Shown: positions 35,431 through 46,711, numbered from the stretch's first letter. The stretch is 64,000 nt of DNA from Pandoraea eparura (GCF_902459725.1 NZ_CABPSH010000001.1:829218-893217), one strand, 5' to 3'. The notes: generated by a model from the letters alone, not told the origin. Translations and numbers: made by a program.

Positions 35431-36345
35431 TTACGCGAACTGTGTCTGCGGTTCGAACTGGAAGCCGCGCGGCGCGTCTTCCGCATGCTCGAATGTGACG
35501 ATTTCAAACGCTTCCTGTGCGAGCAGTTCGCGCAAGAGCTGGTTGTTCAGACCGTGCCCCGACTTGTACGCCGTGTAAGACGCCAGCAGCGGATGACCAA
35601 TCACATACAGGTCACCGATAGCGTCGAGCATCTTGTGCTTCACGAACTCGTCGTCGTAGCGCAGGCCATCGTTGTTCAGGATGCGGTACTCGTCGAGCAC
35701 GATGGCGTTGTCCATGCTACCGCCGCGCGCCAGACCGAGTTCGCGCAGCATCTCGACTTCATGCGCAAAACCGAACGTACGGGCACGCGCGATTTCCTTC
35801 GCGTAGGACGTATCGGCAAAGTCGATCTCGAGCGCCTGGCCCGTGCGATCGACCGCCGGGTGACGGAAGTCGATGGTGAACTTGAGCTTGAAGCCTTCGT
35901 ACGGCTCGAGACGGGCGAACTTGTCGCCTTCGCGAATCTCGACCGGCTTCGTCACACGAATGAATTTCTTGGCGGCCGCCTGCTCTTCGATGCCGGCCGA
36001 CTGAATCAGGAAGACGAACGTTGCGGCGCTGCCATCCATGATCGGAATTTCTTCGGCCGTCACGTCGACATACAGATTGTCGATGCCCAGCCCCGCGCAT
36101 GCCGACATCAGGTGCTCCACGGTGGACACCCGCGCTCCCTCCTTCTGCAACACCGACGCAAGACGCGTGTCGCCAATCGCCATCGCCGACGCCGGAATCT
36201 CCACAGGAGGATTCAGATCGGTACGGCAGAAGACGATGCCCGTGTTGGGCGGCGCCGGACGCAGCGACAGCTCGACCTTGCGACCGGAGTGCAAGCCGAT
36301 GCCGACTGTCTTGGCGATGGATTTGAGAGTGCGCTGCTTAAGCAT
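35431..36345 (-). CDS. lpxC: UDP-3-O-acyl-N-acetylglucosamine deacetylase
   Basis: The 304-residue zinc deacetylase catalyses the committed step of lipid A synthesis. Zinc ligands are His78 ([10 protein letters not shown]), His237 and Asp241 ([13 protein letters not shown]); catalytic His264 lies in KSGHGLNN. The conserved N-terminus [21 protein letters not shown] fixes the start. No Shine-Dalgarno is visible in the A+T-rich leader. It lies at the end of the dcw cluster, as in E. coli, but 540 bp past ftsZ with its own likely promoter. Confidence 0.97.
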   Translation of the reverse strand: MLKQRTLKSIAKTVGIGLHSGRKVELSLRPAPPNTGIVFCRTDLNPPVEIPASAMAIGDTRLASVLQKEGARVSTVEHLMSACAGLGIDNLYVDVTAEEIPIMDGSAATFVFLIQSAGIEEQAAAKKFIRVTKPVEIREGDKFARLEPYEGFKLKFTIDFRHPAVDRTGQALEIDFADTSYAKEIARARTFGFAHEVEMLRELGLARGGSMDNAIVLDEYRILNNDGLRYDDEFVKHKMLDAIGDLYVIGHPLLASYTAYKSGHGLNNQLLRELLAQEAFEIVTFEHAEDAPRGFQFEPQTQFA

Positions 36346-36387
36346 GCTATTTATTTAAACTATCGGACGCTAATTACCATAAATGTA

Positions 36388-36396
36388 ATTATATCA
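36388..36396 (-). promoter_or_regulatory. Extended -10 promoter of lpxC
   Basis: On the minus strand TGATATAAT is a full extended -10 (TGnTATAAT), 43 bp before the lpxC ATG. No good -35 is visible, as is usual for this promoter type. Confidence 0.6.
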
Positions 36397-36556
36397 GATC
36401 GAGACCTTCCTCGCTGTGCCACAAACGCAACGCTTCGTTACTAAACATTTTGGATTTTGCCCCATCGATTCGTCGGCGCCCATATCGCGACACGAAATAG
36501 GCCGTATCAAAAATCGACGCCAGGCCATAGGCCGGGCATCACCCCTTGTCGGGACA

Positions 36557-36596
36557 CCCCGACCGCTGCGACGGAGGCATGCCGCAGCGGTCGGGG
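36557..36596. other. Long perfect inverted repeat in the ftsZ-lpxC spacer
   Basis: CCCCGACCGCTGCG pairs perfectly with CGCAGCGGTCGGGG across a 12-nt loop (14 bp). GTCGGG at 36549-36554 could compete for the same CCCGAC, giving alternative structures. There is no U-run, so an ordinary terminator is unlikely. Confidence 0.7.
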
Positions 36597-36884
36597 GACA
36601 GATCCGCGAGACCGGGTCAGGGATCCCGAACGCTTACCCGTAACGTTCGTGACCTGTGATACGTGGACGCCGCTTGCGACTCTGGTTGTCGCAGCCATAC
36701 GGCATCTCGCGCGCTCACAACCTCGCCGTATCGTCATTCGGACTCGTACCGCGGCGCGCCATCCCCACGCCGGACGGCATGGTCATGGGAGCGACGACGA
36801 ATCCTCACGACGACCTGCGTAGGCCTCGCGATTCCCAAGGTGCGGCGGTACCAGGCACTGGCACCTGGACCGCGCGCGACCCTG

Positions 36885-38075
36885 TCAGTCGGCTTGCTTG
36901 CGCAGGAAAGCCGGAATGTCGTACGTGTCGACACCCTTCTCCTGCAACGCGGCAACGTGCGACGCTGCGGTCTCGCGCGTGCTGCGCCATACGGCCGGCG
37001 TTTCGAGCGCGCCGTAGTCCGTACCGCCAGCCTGACCGACATTCGGCACGTGGCCGGTGGCGATCGGCATATTGTCGGTACCGGTCTTGAGCAGCGTCAT
37101 CGGGGCAGCGGCCTTCTTCGCGACAGCACGGCCCAGGCCCGTGGCCACGACGGTCACGCGCAGGGCATCGCCCATCTTGTCGTCGTAGACGGTACCGAAA
37201 ATCACGGTTGCGTCTTCGGCCGCGTAGCTCTTGATGGTGTTCATCACTTCACGCGTTTCCGACAGACGCAGCGAACGCGATGCCGTAATGTTGACCAGCA
37301 CACCGCGCGCACCCGACAAGTCCACGCCTTCGAGCAGCGGGCTCGCCACGGCCTGCTCGGCCGCCAGACGCGCACGATCGACACCGGCCACCGTCGCCGT
37401 ACCCATCATGGCTTTGCCTTGCTCGCCCATCACCGTCTTCACGTCTTCAAAGTCGACGTTCACCAGACCGTCGACATTGATGATTTCGGCGATGCCGGCC
37501 ACGGCGTTATGCAGCACGTCGTCGGCGCACTGGAAGCACTTGTCCATCTCGGCGTCGTCGCCCATGACTTCGAACAGCTTGTCGTTGAGCACGACGATCA
37601 GCGAGTCGACGTTGTCTTCCAGTTCCTGCGCGCCGGTCTCGGCCACGCGCATGCGCTTGCCGCCTTCGAACTCGAACGGCTTCGAGACCACGCCCACGGT
37701 CAGAATGCCCATTTCCTTGGCAATCTGCGCCACGACCGGTGCTGCGCCCGTGCCCGTGCCGCCGCCCATGCCCGCGGTGATGAACACCATGTGCGCGCCA
37801 CGCAGGGCGTCGGCCACGCGCTCGCGAGCTTCCTCCGCCGCGGCACGGCCCATCTCCGGCTTGGCGCCTGCGCCCAGACCGGTCTTGCCGAGCTGGATGT
37901 TCACGCTGGCCTGCGAGCGACCGAGTGCCTGGGCGTCCGTGTTCATGGCGATGAAGTCCACGCCTTGCACGCCCCGGTTGATCATGTGCTGGACGGCATT
38001 GCCGCCAGCGCCACCAACACCCACCACCTTGATGATGGTGCCGTTGGTTTCCGTTTCCAACATTTCAAAGTTCAT
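36885..38075 (-). CDS. ftsZ: Cell division GTPase FtsZ
   Basis: The 396-residue tubulin homologue polymerises into the Z ring. The GTP-binding signature GGGTGTG is at 104-110, and the T7 synergy loop NVDFEDVKTVM near 207-217 supplies the catalytic Asp. After ~315 comes a variable linker and the conserved C-terminal peptide DTYDIPAFLRKQAD that binds FtsA and ZipA. It lies about 106 bp downstream of ftsA in the dcw order. Confidence 0.98.
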   Translation of the reverse strand: MNFEMLETETNGTIIKVVGVGGAGGNAVQHMINRGVQGVDFIAMNTDAQALGRSQASVNIQLGKTGLGAGAKPEMGRAAAEEARERVADALRGAHMVFITAGMGGGTGTGAAPVVAQIAKEMGILTVGVVSKPFEFEGGKRMRVAETGAQELEDNVDSLIVVLNDKLFEVMGDDAEMDKCFQCADDVLHNAVAGIAEIINVDGLVNVDFEDVKTVMGEQGKAMMGTATVAGVDRARLAAEQAVASPLLEGVDLSGARGVLVNITASRSLRLSETREVMNTIKSYAAEDATVIFGTVYDDKMGDALRVTVVATGLGRAVAKKAAAPMTLLKTGTDNMPIATGHVPNVGQAGGTDYGALETPAVWRSTRETAASHVAALQEKGVDTYDIPAFLRKQAD

Positions 38076-38181
38076 AGCGCCTCCAGTGAATGAAAAGCAG
38101 ATCCGGTACTGCTGGCCACATGCGGCTCGGGTAAGCCACGCGTGTTTTCAATCCCGAATCCACACCCCTCAAAAAACACCA

Positions 38182-39414
38182 TTAAAAATTGCTGAAAAAC
38201 CAGTCGCGCATGCGCGACCAGACCTGATTCGCCTGCCCCGACTGCACCGCGACCTTGCGCCCGCGCATGCGTTGGGAACGTCCTTCGAGCAGCAGCCCCA
38301 TCGCGGTCGCGTAGCGCGGGCTGCGCACCACATCGGCCAGACCGCCGGCATACTCCGGCACGCCGATGCGCACCGGCTTGAGGAAGATGTCCTCACCCAA
38401 CTCGACCATGCCCGGCATCATCGCCGCGCCGCCCGTGAGCACGATGCCCGAAGACAGCAGTTCCTCGTATCCCGACTCGCGCACCACCTGCTGTACCAGC
38501 GAGAACAGCTCTTCGACGCGCGGCTCGATCACCGCGGCCAGCGCCTGACGCGAGAGCGTGCGCGGTCCGCGCTCGCCCAGCCCCGGCACTTCGATCATCT
38601 CGTCCGGGTCGGCCAGCGACTGCTTGGCGATGCCGTGCTGAATCTTGATGTCTTCCGCGTCGGGTGTCGGCGTGCGCACGGCCATCGCGATGTCGCTCGT
38701 GATCTGGTCGCCCGCGATCGGAATCACGGCCGTGTGACGGATCGCGCCTTCGCTGAAAATCGCGATATCGGTCGTGCCGCCGCCGATGTCGATCAGCACC
38801 ACGCCCAGTTCCTTCTCGTCTTCGGTGAGCACCGAAATGCTCGACGCGAGCGGTTGCAGAATCAGGTCGTTGACTTCGAGTCCGCAACGGCGCACGCACT
38901 TCACGATGTTCTGCGCCGCCGAGACCGCGCCGGTCACGATATGCACCTTCACTTCGAGACGAATGCCGCTCATGCCGATCGGCTCGCGCACGTCTTCCTG
39001 ACCGTCGATGATGAATTCCTGCGTGAGGATGTGCAGCACCTGCTGGTCGGTCGGGATGTTGATCGCCTTGGCCGTCTCGATGACGCGCGCCACGTCGGCC
39101 TGCGTCACCTCCTTGTCCTTGATCGCCACCATGCCGCTCGAATTGAAGCTGCGAATGTGGCTGCCGGCGATGCCCGTGAACACATTGGTGATCTTGCAGT
39201 CCGCCATCAGCTCGGCCTCTTCGAGCGCACGCTGAATGGACTGCACCGTGGCTTCGATGTTCACCACGACACCCTTTTTCAGCCCGCGCGATTCGCTCTG
39301 GCCGAGGCCGATCACTTCATAGCGGCCTTCAGGGCGCAGTTCGGCCACCACCGCCACGACTTTCGACGTGCCGATATCGAGGGCGACCAACAGATCCTTG
39401 TAATCTTTGCTCAT
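38182..39414 (-). CDS. ftsA: Cell division protein FtsA
   Basis: The 410-residue actin-like ATPase tethers FtsZ to the membrane. Phosphate-1 motif ALDIGTSKVVAVV is at 10-22, and VVLIDIGGGTTDIAIF is the phosphate-2 loop. The C-terminal amphipathic anchor (VWSRMRDWFFSNF) is present. The ATG at 39414 matches the family N-terminus; the longer upstream frame overlaps ftsQ. It follows ftsQ by 22 bp. Confidence 0.97.
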   Translation of the reverse strand: MSKDYKDLLVALDIGTSKVVAVVAELRPEGRYEVIGLGQSESRGLKKGVVVNIEATVQSIQRALEEAELMADCKITNVFTGIAGSHIRSFNSSGMVAIKDKEVTQADVARVIETAKAINIPTDQQVLHILTQEFIIDGQEDVREPIGMSGIRLEVKVHIVTGAVSAAQNIVKCVRRCGLEVNDLILQPLASSISVLTEDEKELGVVLIDIGGGTTDIAIFSEGAIRHTAVIPIAGDQITSDIAMAVRTPTPDAEDIKIQHGIAKQSLADPDEMIEVPGLGERGPRTLSRQALAAVIEPRVEELFSLVQQVVRESGYEELLSSGIVLTGGAAMMPGMVELGEDIFLKPVRIGVPEYAGGLADVVRSPRYATAMGLLLEGRSQRMRGRKVAVQSGQANQVWSRMRDWFFSNF

Positions 39415-39436
39415 AGCGTGTGTAAGTCCTGAAGTC

Positions 39437-40273
39437 TCACTGGCTTCGCTTCTGCCGCGCGGCAGGTTGCGCAACCGTCGGCTTTTGCGAATCCCGCTTT
39501 TGCACCGGTGTCGCGGCAAGCTTCTTGGCCTGGTCTTCGCTCAAGAAACGCATACCCGCGGCACGTACCGCAAAACCGTTCGGGTACCGCAGATCGGCAT
39601 ACTCGATCTGATTTCCCCAGCGCGCCGCTACCTGCGGATACGCTTGTACGAAACGCCTGCTGCGTGTGGCCAGGGATTCGGGCGAACGCTCCCGTCCCAG
39701 TGCCAGATGCACGCCCCCCGCGAGCCGTACGCTCCATGCGTAACGATTCGACAGCGTGACCGCTTCGGGTTTCATTTTCAGCGGCGCGAACCACCTCACG
39801 AAGTCGTAGTAACGCGCCGTCACATCCTTCTCGCTGCCAGGCGGGCCGGCGAACTCGGGCAGCTTGCCGTCGTCCTCGGCTTCTGCCAGGTTCGCTGCGA
39901 ACAGTTCGCCGTCCACACTCACCAGACGGCCGTCGTTCCACGTGGCCAGCGGCTTGTATTCCTCGATCGTCACCGCGAGCTGGTTCGGCCAAACGCGTCG
40001 CACGCTCGCGTGACGCACCCAGGGCACCGCTTCGAAGGCCGCTCGCGTGGCGTCCAGGTCGATCGTGAAAAAATTGCCCTTGAGGCGCGACACAGCATTC
40101 GCACGCAATGTCGGCGCGTTGATGTGCGACACATCCCCATCGATACGCACCGCCTTGAGCGTAAAGATCGGCCGCTGAATCAGCCAATGGCCGCCCGCAG
40201 CGAGCGCCGCCAGCACGACGAGTGCGACGAGCGCACTCGCGATGGCGTTGAGCAGGCGTACGTTTTGCCACAT
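39437..40273 (-). CDS. ftsQ: Cell division protein FtsQ
   Basis: The 278-residue bitopic divisome protein links early and late assembly with FtsL/FtsB. A cytoplasmic N-terminus and one membrane helix (about 9-31, IASALVALVVLAALAAGGHW) are followed by a periplasmic POTRA domain (TLKAVRIDGDVSHINAPTL, about 37-105) and the FtsQ/DivIB beta domain. The last ~25 residues are a basic Gln/Lys-rich tail. It is located between ddlB and ftsA. Confidence 0.95.
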   Translation of the reverse strand: MWQNVRLLNAIASALVALVVLAALAAGGHWLIQRPIFTLKAVRIDGDVSHINAPTLRANAVSRLKGNFFTIDLDATRAAFEAVPWVRHASVRRVWPNQLAVTIEEYKPLATWNDGRLVSVDGELFAANLAEAEDDGKLPEFAGPPGSEKDVTARYYDFVRWFAPLKMKPEAVTLSNRYAWSVRLAGGVHLALGRERSPESLATRSRRFVQAYPQVAARWGNQIEYADLRYPNGFAVRAAGMRFLSEDQAKKLAATPVQKRDSQKPTVAQPAARQKRSQ

Positions 40274-40320
40274 GGCGATTTGCTTTCCGTATCGAGGCGT
40301 TCTGCAACGCGTTCAAGGTT

Positions 40321-41304
40321 TTACTCGGGCTTCCACTGCGCGTTCGGATGCAGATCGAGCGTCGCAGTGGCCAAAATTTCGACAACCAGGTCTTCATACG
40401 ACAGACCCGCCGCCCGCGCCGACATCGGCACCAGCGAGTGACCGGTCATACCCGGCGAGGTATTGATCTCCAGCAGGAACGGCTTGTTGTCACGCTTGCG
40501 CAGCATCACATCGGCGCGCGCCCAGCCACGACAGCCCAGCACGAGATAGGCGCGCAGCACGAGGCGCTGCACCTCCTCCTGCAATGACACCGACAGCGGC
40601 GGCGGGCATTCGTAGCGCGTGTCGTCCTTGAAATACTTGTTCTGGTAGTCGTAGTTCGCATCCGGCGCGACGATACGGATCACCGGCAGCGCGCGCGCGG
40701 CGGCCGCGCCCTTCGTGCCCACGCCGAGCACCGGCACGGTCAACTCGTCGCCATCGATGAATTCTTCGGCGAGAACGTCCGGGTCGAGGGCCGCCGCCTT
40801 CTCGTAGGCGGCCTTCAGTTGCGACGCCTCGGTGACCTTCGTCAATCCGATGGTCGAGCCTTCGCGCGACGGCTTGACGATGAGGGGCAGGCCCAGATCG
40901 CGGGCGACGGCATCGAAGTCGCTGTCGGCGGTGAGCATCGCGAAGCGCGGCGTGGGCAGCCCTTCGTTGATCCACACGCGCTTGGTCATTTCCTTGTCCA
41001 TCGCCAGCGCGGAGGCCAACACGCCGCTGCCGGTGTACGGCACGCCCAGGTGTTCGAGCGCGCCTTGCAGCGTGCCGTCTTCGCCGTAGCGGCCATGCAG
41101 TGCGATGAACACACGGTCGAACTTCTGCGCGGCGAGCGCCGCGAGGTCGTGCATGCCGGTATCGAAAGCGTGCGCGTCCACGCCGCGCGAGCGCAGCGCG
41201 TCAAGCACGCCCTGGCCCGAAATCAGCGAGATCTGACGCTCGGCCGAGCGCCCGCCCATCAGGACGCCCACCTTGCCGAAACGTTTCGGATCGAAAGCAC
41301 TCAC
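40321..41304 (-). CDS. ddlB: D-alanine--D-alanine ligase
   Basis: The 327-residue ATP-grasp enzyme makes D-Ala-D-Ala for the peptidoglycan stem. The N-terminal [19 protein letters not shown] signature is present, with the ATP-grasp core at about 115-310 ([18 protein letters not shown]) and the metal/catalytic end [18 protein letters not shown]. Translation starts at GTG (41304), chosen because AAGGAG lies 6 nt before it. It begins 1 bp after the murC stop codon. Confidence 0.97.
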   Translation of the reverse strand: MSAFDPKRFGKVGVLMGGRSAERQISLISGQGVLDALRSRGVDAHAFDTGMHDLAALAAQKFDRVFIALHGRYGEDGTLQGALEHLGVPYTGSGVLASALAMDKEMTKRVWINEGLPTPRFAMLTADSDFDAVARDLGLPLIVKPSREGSTIGLTKVTEASQLKAAYEKAAALDPDVLAEEFIDGDELTVPVLGVGTKGAAAARALPVIRIVAPDANYDYQNKYFKDDTRYECPPPLSVSLQEEVQRLVLRAYLVLGCRGWARADVMLRKRDNKPFLLEINTSPGMTGHSLVPMSARAAGLSYEDLVVEILATATLDLHPNAQWKPE

Positions 41305-41305
41305 G

Positions 41306-42715
41306 TCAAACTCCTTGCTGAACTTGCAACTTGCCGGGCACCGCGCCGATGGAACCGGCACCCATGGTGATAACGACGTCGCCCGCGCGGGCGACTTGCA
41401 GAATGGCGTCGGGCAGTTGCGCGACGTCTTCCACGAAAACCGGTTCTACCTTGCCCGCCACGCGCAAGGCGCGCGACAGTGCGCGACCGTCGGCCGCCAC
41501 GATGGGCGCCTCGCCGGCCGAATAGACTTCGCCGAGCACCACGGCATCCGCTTCGGACAGCACCCTCACGAAGTCTTCGAAGCAATCGCGCGTGCGCGTG
41601 TAACGATGCGGCTGGAAGGCCAGCACGATGCGACGTCCCGGGAAGGCCCCGCGCGCAGCCGCGAGCGTCGCGGCCATCTCGACCGGGTGATGGCCATAGT
41701 CGTCGACCAACGTGAACGTGCCACCGCCGCTCGACTTCGGCAGCGCGATCTCGCCGTAGCGCTGGAAGCGTCGCCCCACCCCGTTGAATTCGGCCAACGC
41801 CCGCTGGATCGCCGCATCGGGCACTTCCAGCTCGGTCGCGATCGCAATCGCCGCCAGCGCGTTGCGCACGTTGTGCTCACCCGGCAGGTTCAGCGTGATG
41901 TCGAGCGGCGCGGCACCATCCCCGAACTGGCGCAGCACCGTGAAACGCATCTGCCCGGCGTCAGCACGCACATCGATGGCGCGCACCTGCGCGTCCTCCG
42001 ACAGGCCGTAACGCACGATCGGCTTCGAGACGAACGGCAGGATCTCGCGTACATTCGGATCGTCCACGCACAGCACGGCAATGCCGTAGAACGGCAGACG
42101 CTGCGTGAACGCCACGAACGACTGCTTCAGACGGGCGAAGTCGTGTCCGTAGGTGTCCATGTGATCGGCATCGATGTTGGTGATGACTTCGATGACCGGA
42201 TTCAGATTCAGGAATGAGGCGTCCGATTCGTCGGCCTCGACCACGATGAAATCGCCCGTGCCGAGCTTGGCGTTCGCCCCGGCGCTGTTCAGGCGGCCGC
42301 CGATCACGAACGTCGGATCGAGTCCGCCTTGCGCGAGCACGCTCGCCACGAGGCTCGTCGTGGTCGTCTTGCCGTGCGTACCGGCAATTGCGATGCCCTG
42401 CTTCAGGCGCATGAGCTCCGCGAGCATCAGCGCGCGCGGCACGATGGGGATCTGGCGGGCACGGCCCGCGAGGACTTCCGGGTTGTCCGCCGTGATGGCG
42501 GTGGACACGACGATGGCGTCCGCGCCTTCGATATGTTCGGCAGCATGGCCGCGCGCGACGCGCGCGCCAAGACGCACGAGGCGCTGCGTCACCGCGTTGT
42601 CGCCGAGGTCGGAGCCGCTCACCTGGTACCCCAGGTTGAGCAGCACCTCGGCAATGCCGCTCATGCCCGAGCCGCCGATGCCGACGAAGTGAATGTGTTT
42701 GACGATATGTTTCAT
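41306..42715 (-). CDS. murC: UDP-N-acetylmuramate--L-alanine ligase
   Basis: The 469-residue first Mur ligase adds L-Ala to UDP-MurNAc. The N-terminal Rossmann-like [15 protein letters not shown] is at 11-25, the ATP-binding GTHGKTTTT at 112-120, and conserved [11 protein letters not shown] and DDYGHHPVE further on. Length is standard. It starts directly after murG (1-bp gap) in the minus-strand dcw operon. Confidence 0.97.
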   Translation of the reverse strand: MKHIVKHIHFVGIGGSGMSGIAEVLLNLGYQVSGSDLGDNAVTQRLVRLGARVARGHAAEHIEGADAIVVSTAITADNPEVLAGRARQIPIVPRALMLAELMRLKQGIAIAGTHGKTTTTSLVASVLAQGGLDPTFVIGGRLNSAGANAKLGTGDFIVVEADESDASFLNLNPVIEVITNIDADHMDTYGHDFARLKQSFVAFTQRLPFYGIAVLCVDDPNVREILPFVSKPIVRYGLSEDAQVRAIDVRADAGQMRFTVLRQFGDGAAPLDITLNLPGEHNVRNALAAIAIATELEVPDAAIQRALAEFNGVGRRFQRYGEIALPKSSGGGTFTLVDDYGHHPVEMAATLAAARGAFPGRRIVLAFQPHRYTRTRDCFEDFVRVLSEADAVVLGEVYSAGEAPIVAADGRALSRALRVAGKVEPVFVEDVAQLPDAILQVARAGDVVITMGAGSIGAVPGKLQVQQGV

Positions 42716-42716
42716 T

Positions 42717-43820
42717 TCAATCCTTGGCCAGAGCCGCGCACACGCGCGCCACTTGTTCGGTGGCGTCCGGCTTGGCGAGCGCCCTGGCTTTTTCTCCCAT
42801 CGCGAGCAGCGATTCGCGCGTCTGACGGCGCAGCCACTCGGCCAGGGTCTCGACCGACAGCTCGCGCTGATCGATCAGCGTTGCCGCGCCCTTGTCGGCG
42901 AGGAAACGCGCATTCGTTGTCTGATGGTCGTCGACGGCATGCGGGAACGGCACGAACAGGGCCGCCACGCCGGCCGCCGCCACTTCGGCCACGGTCATCG
43001 CACCCGCCCGGCAGATCACCAGATCCGCTGCCGCATAGGCCGCGACCATGTCGTCGATGAACGGCACCGCATCGACCGTCACGCCCGCTGCCGCGTAATT
43101 CGCCTGCAGCGTCTGAATATGTTTGACGCCTGCCTGATGCGTGACCTGCGGACGCGCGTCGCGCGCCAGCTTCGCCAGCGCCTTGGGCACAATCTCATTG
43201 AGCACCGTCGCCCCCAGGCTGCCGCCCACCACCAGAATGCGCAGCGCACCGGTGCGCGCGCGGTAGCGCTCGGCCGGCGGCACCATCTCGTCGAAGTCCG
43301 CGCGGATCGGATTGCCGACCCATTCCCCCCCGGCGATCGTATCGGGGAACGCGAGCAGCACCTTGTCGGCCACGCGCGCGAGCACCTTGTTCGCCATGCC
43401 CGCCACCGAGTTCTGTTCGTGCAGCACGAGCGGACGCCCCAGCAGCGACGCCATCATGCCTGCCGGGAACGTGATGTAGCCGCCCATGCCGAGCACCACA
43501 TTCGGTTTGACGCGACGGATGGCGCCGAGGCTCTGCCAGAAGGCGCGCAGCAGATTGAGCGGCAGCAGCAGCTTGGTCATCAGTCCCTTGCCGCGCAAAC
43601 CGCCGAACTTCACGAACTCCATCGGAATGTCGTACTTCGGCACGAGCGTCGCTTCCATGCCGGCGGCATTCCCGAGCCAAACCACGCGCCACCCCTGCAC
43701 ACGCAGGAAGTTGGCGACCGCGAGCCCCGGGAAGACGTGACCGCCCGTACCGCCGGCCATGACCAGCAGCGTGCGCGTCTTCGTTTCCGGGGCCGGCATC
43801 GCGGTGGCGCGCTCGGTCAT
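42717..43820 (-). CDS. murG: UDP-GlcNAc--lipid I transferase MurG
   Basis: The 367-residue GT-B glycosyltransferase converts lipid I to lipid II at the inner leaflet. The glycine loop [12 protein letters not shown] (21-32) and a second [13 protein letters not shown] loop bind the substrates. An extra ~15-residue N-terminal extension (from ATG 43820, with GAGGAA before it) precedes the usual start; an internal ATG at 43799 is an alternative. It overlaps ftsW by ATGA. Confidence 0.96.
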   Translation of the reverse strand: MTERATAMPAPETKTRTLLVMAGGTGGHVFPGLAVANFLRVQGWRVVWLGNAAGMEATLVPKYDIPMEFVKFGGLRGKGLMTKLLLPLNLLRAFWQSLGAIRRVKPNVVLGMGGYITFPAGMMASLLGRPLVLHEQNSVAGMANKVLARVADKVLLAFPDTIAGGEWVGNPIRADFDEMVPPAERYRARTGALRILVVGGSLGATVLNEIVPKALAKLARDARPQVTHQAGVKHIQTLQANYAAAGVTVDAVPFIDDMVAAYAAADLVICRAGAMTVAEVAAAGVAALFVPFPHAVDDHQTTNARFLADKGAATLIDQRELSVETLAEWLRRQTRESLLAMGEKARALAKPDATEQVARVCAALAKD

Positions 43821-45085
43821 ACTTTTCCTCCCCGCATCAGCACGCGGTTTTCGTAATCGACCCGCAGCAGAATCGCCACGGCCACACAGTTGAGCAAGAT
43901 GCCCGAGCCGCCGTAGCTGACCAGCGGCAACGTGAGGCCCTTGGTCGGCAGCAGGCCCAGGTTCACGCCCATGTTGATGAAGGTCTGCGCGGCGAGCCAC
44001 ACGCCCACGCCCTTCGCGAGCAACCCGGCGAACGTGCGCTCGAGCGCCAGCGCCTGACGCCCGATCTCGAACGCGCGGCGCACCATCCAGTAAAAGAGCA
44101 GGATGACCACCAGCACGCCCACGAAGCCGAACTCTTCGCCGATCACCGCGAGGATGAAGTCGGTATGCGCTTCGGGCAGGTAATGCAGTTTTTCGATGCT
44201 GCCGCCCAGTCCCACGCCGGTCCATTCACCGCGCCCGAACGCGATGAGCGAGTGCGTGAGCTGGTAGGCCTTGCCGAGCGCGTAGTCCTCGCGCCATGGA
44301 TCGAGGTACGCGAAAATTCGCTCGCGGCGCCACGGCGACAACCAGATCAGCATGGCAAAGGTGCCCACGGCCGTGAGCGCCAGCCCGCCGAACAGGCGAC
44401 CGTTCACGCCGCCAAGGAACAGCACGCCCATCGCGATGGCCGCGACCACCATGAAAGCGCCCATGTCCGGCTCAAGCAGCAGCAGCATGCCGACGAACAC
44501 GACGGCGATGCCCATCGGCAGGAAGCCCTTGCCAAAGCTCTGCATGAATTCCTGCTTGCGCACGGTGTAGTTCGCGGCATACAGGGTGACCGCGAGCTTC
44601 ATGATTTCAGAGGGCTGAAGATTGAGCACCCCGAACGGAATCCAGCGCTTCGAGCCGTTCACGCCCTTGCCCACGTGCGGGATCAACACGATCACGAGCA
44701 GCACAAGCGCCAGCAAGAAGATCTTGGGCGCGAGCTTGTCGAGTGTCTTGACTGGAATGCGCAGCGTGATGAGGGCTGCGACCAGCCCAACCGTCAGCGA
44801 AACGATATGGCGCACAAGGAAGTGATACGTTGTGTATCCGCTGTACTTCGGCGAGTCCGGCAACGCGACCGACGCCGAATACACCATCACCAGCCCCAGC
44901 GACAGCAGCGAAATCACTACCCAGACCAGCGCGTGGTCGTATTCGAGCATGCGCGAACGGGTCGGCTTGATGCTGCCGAGCGCACGGCTCGCGGCGTGGG
45001 TTGCGGCGCCCGGCGCGCCGGCCGTACCGGCCCCGGCGAAACCGGCCTGACGCTTCTTGCTGAAGAACGACTTGATACGGTTCAT
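43817..45085 (-). CDS. ftsW: Peptidoglycan glycosyltransferase FtsW
   Basis: The 422-residue SEDS-family polymerase works with FtsI at the septum. About ten membrane helices span 50-410; the SEDS catalytic loop after helix 6 ([27 protein letters not shown]) and the C-terminal [19 protein letters not shown] are typical. An unusual ~45-residue cytoplasmic N-terminal extension rich in Ala/Gly/Arg precedes helix 1. It overlaps both murD and murG by 4 bp. Confidence 0.96.
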   Translation of the reverse strand: MNRIKSFFSKKRQAGFAGAGTAGAPGAATHAASRALGSIKPTRSRMLEYDHALVWVVISLLSLGLVMVYSASVALPDSPKYSGYTTYHFLVRHIVSLTVGLVAALITLRIPVKTLDKLAPKIFLLALVLLVIVLIPHVGKGVNGSKRWIPFGVLNLQPSEIMKLAVTLYAANYTVRKQEFMQSFGKGFLPMGIAVVFVGMLLLLEPDMGAFMVVAAIAMGVLFLGGVNGRLFGGLALTAVGTFAMLIWLSPWRRERIFAYLDPWREDYALGKAYQLTHSLIAFGRGEWTGVGLGGSIEKLHYLPEAHTDFILAVIGEEFGFVGVLVVILLFYWMVRRAFEIGRQALALERTFAGLLAKGVGVWLAAQTFINMGVNLGLLPTKGLTLPLVSYGGSGILLNCVAVAILLRVDYENRVLMRGGKV

Positions 45086-46608
45086 AGCATCACCCCCGCG
45101 TCGGCGGCCAGGTCAACCACGGTGTCGCGAAACACTTGCGCGCGATGCTCGTAGTTGCGGAACATGTCGAAGCTCGCGCAGGCCGGCGAGAGCAGCACCG
45201 CGTCGCCCGGCTGGGCCAGCTTCGCGGCTTCTTGCGTAGCGGCTTCGAGCGTCGGGGCATCGATGAGGTCGACGCCCGTGTCGGTCAGCGCTTCGCGCAG
45301 CCGCGGCGCGTCTCGGCCGATCAGCAGCACGGCGCGCGCGTGATGCGCCACGGGGTTGGCCAGCGGCGAGAAGTCCTGCCCCTTGCCGTCGCCCCCGACA
45401 ATCAGGAGCAACGTCTTTTGCAGGCCGTTGATGGCCGCGACCGTCGCACCGACGTTAGTGCCCTTGCTGTCGTCGTAGTACTCGACTTCGTTGATCGCGC
45501 CCACGAGCTGCACGCGATGCGGCTCGCCCGGATACTCGCGCAGGCCGTGCAGAAGCTTGGCCATCGGCAGATCGATGGCGCGCGTGAGCGCGAGCGCCGC
45601 CAGCGCGTTGGCGGCATTGTGCTGACCGCGGATGCGCAGCGCGTCGGCCGGCATCAGGCGTTTGCCGACGACTTCGACCGCCGTCTCCACGGCACCGGCC
45701 TTGCGGCGCTTCGGCGCCGGCGGCGCATCGTCGCGCGAGAAGCCCTCGACCAGCCACGACATGCCGCCTTCCATCTCCAGGCCGAAGTCGCCCACCGCGT
45801 CTGGCTTGCCGGTGCCGAAGGTCACGACATTCGCTTCGGGCACCGCGAACGCCATCACGCGCGCATCGTCGCGGTTGAGCACGCGCACGGTCTGCGGGCC
45901 GAAAATGCGCGCCTTGGCGTTGGCGTAGGCGTCCATGTCGCCATGCCAGTCCAGATGATCTTGCGTGATATTGAGAATCGCAGCCGCATCGGGCGCGAGG
46001 GAATGCGTCGCCTCGAGCTGGAAGCTCGAGAGTTCGAGCACCCAGACGTCGGGCAGCGTGGCGTCGGCGATGCATTCGCTCAGACGGTCGAGCGCCGTCG
46101 GGCTGATATTGCCCGCTACCGCCGTGCGCTTGCCGGCGCGACGGCACAGCAGCCCGGTCAGACTCGTGGTCGTCGTCTTGCCGTTGGTGCCGGTAATGGC
46201 CAGCACCTTGGGCGCATAACCGCTCGTCGCCTGCATGTGACGCAGCGCCTGCGCGAAGAATTCGATCTCGCCCCACACGGGAATGCCGCGCTCGGCCGCC
46301 GCGCTCAGCAGCGCCGCCACATCGGCGGCCAGCGGCGAGAGGCCCGGGCTAATGCCGATCAGTTCGATGTCGGCGAGCAGCGCGTCGATCTGCGCGGCGA
46401 AAGCGCCGCCGATGAACTCGGCCTGCGGGGCTTCGACACGCAAGGCCAGCACGTTCGGCGGTATCTCCGATGACGCAAAGCGCGTATCGGCCGCCCGCAC
46501 ATGGCAGCCATAACGCGCGCACCAACGCGCCATCGCCAGGCCGGACTCTCCCAGACCCAGGATCAGGACACGCGGTTGCCAGGATTCACCAAACTTCTCG
46601 CCGAACAC
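45082..46608 (-). CDS. murD: UDP-N-acetylmuramoyl-L-alanine--D-glutamate ligase
   Basis: A 508-residue Mur ligase adding D-Glu. [16 protein letters not shown] lies at 14-29, ATP-binding [11 protein letters not shown] at 138-148, and [13 protein letters not shown] and [11 protein letters not shown] further on. A GTG at 46608 is preferred because AGGGAAGAG precedes it; a TTG at 46635 would add 9 residues. A 149-bp spacer with a hairpin separates it from mraY, whereas most other dcw genes touch. A ~20-residue insertion near 235-255 ([13 protein letters not shown]) is probably a surface loop. Confidence 0.95.
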   Translation of the reverse strand: MFGEKFGESWQPRVLILGLGESGLAMARWCARYGCHVRAADTRFASSEIPPNVLALRVEAPQAEFIGGAFAAQIDALLADIELIGISPGLSPLAADVAALLSAAAERGIPVWGEIEFFAQALRHMQATSGYAPKVLAITGTNGKTTTTSLTGLLCRRAGKRTAVAGNISPTALDRLSECIADATLPDVWVLELSSFQLEATHSLAPDAAAILNITQDHLDWHGDMDAYANAKARIFGPQTVRVLNRDDARVMAFAVPEANVVTFGTGKPDAVGDFGLEMEGGMSWLVEGFSRDDAPPAPKRRKAGAVETAVEVVGKRLMPADALRIRGQHNAANALAALALTRAIDLPMAKLLHGLREYPGEPHRVQLVGAINEVEYYDDSKGTNVGATVAAINGLQKTLLLIVGGDGKGQDFSPLANPVAHHARAVLLIGRDAPRLREALTDTGVDLIDAPTLEAATQEAAKLAQPGDAVLLSPACASFDMFRNYEHRAQVFRDTVVDLAADAGVML

Positions 46609-46711
46609 GTCGCTCTTCCCTGTTAATCGATTCAAACAACCTACGAATGCATCGCTTCAATGACACCGATATTGCGCTATCGGCGCGAGCGGCCCTACCT
46701 TGAGTCCAGCT

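Larger units (their letters stand above)
36346..36884. other. ftsZ-lpxC intergenic region
   Basis: About 540 bp with no credible gene. It holds a likely lpxC promoter (36388-36396) and a long perfect hairpin (36557-36596). Open frames in the right half are Arg-rich, lack domains, and look like G+C-driven noise. Confidence 0.6.

Noticed and set aside
36557..36596. ftsZ terminator
   Set aside because: The stem is strong, but there is no U-run on either side and it is about 290 bp past the ftsZ stop; kept as an unexplained hairpin.
36656..37090. Hypothetical gene between lpxC and ftsZ
   Set aside because: The frame runs into ftsZ on the opposite strand, has no ribosome site and is Arg-rich like other shadow frames.
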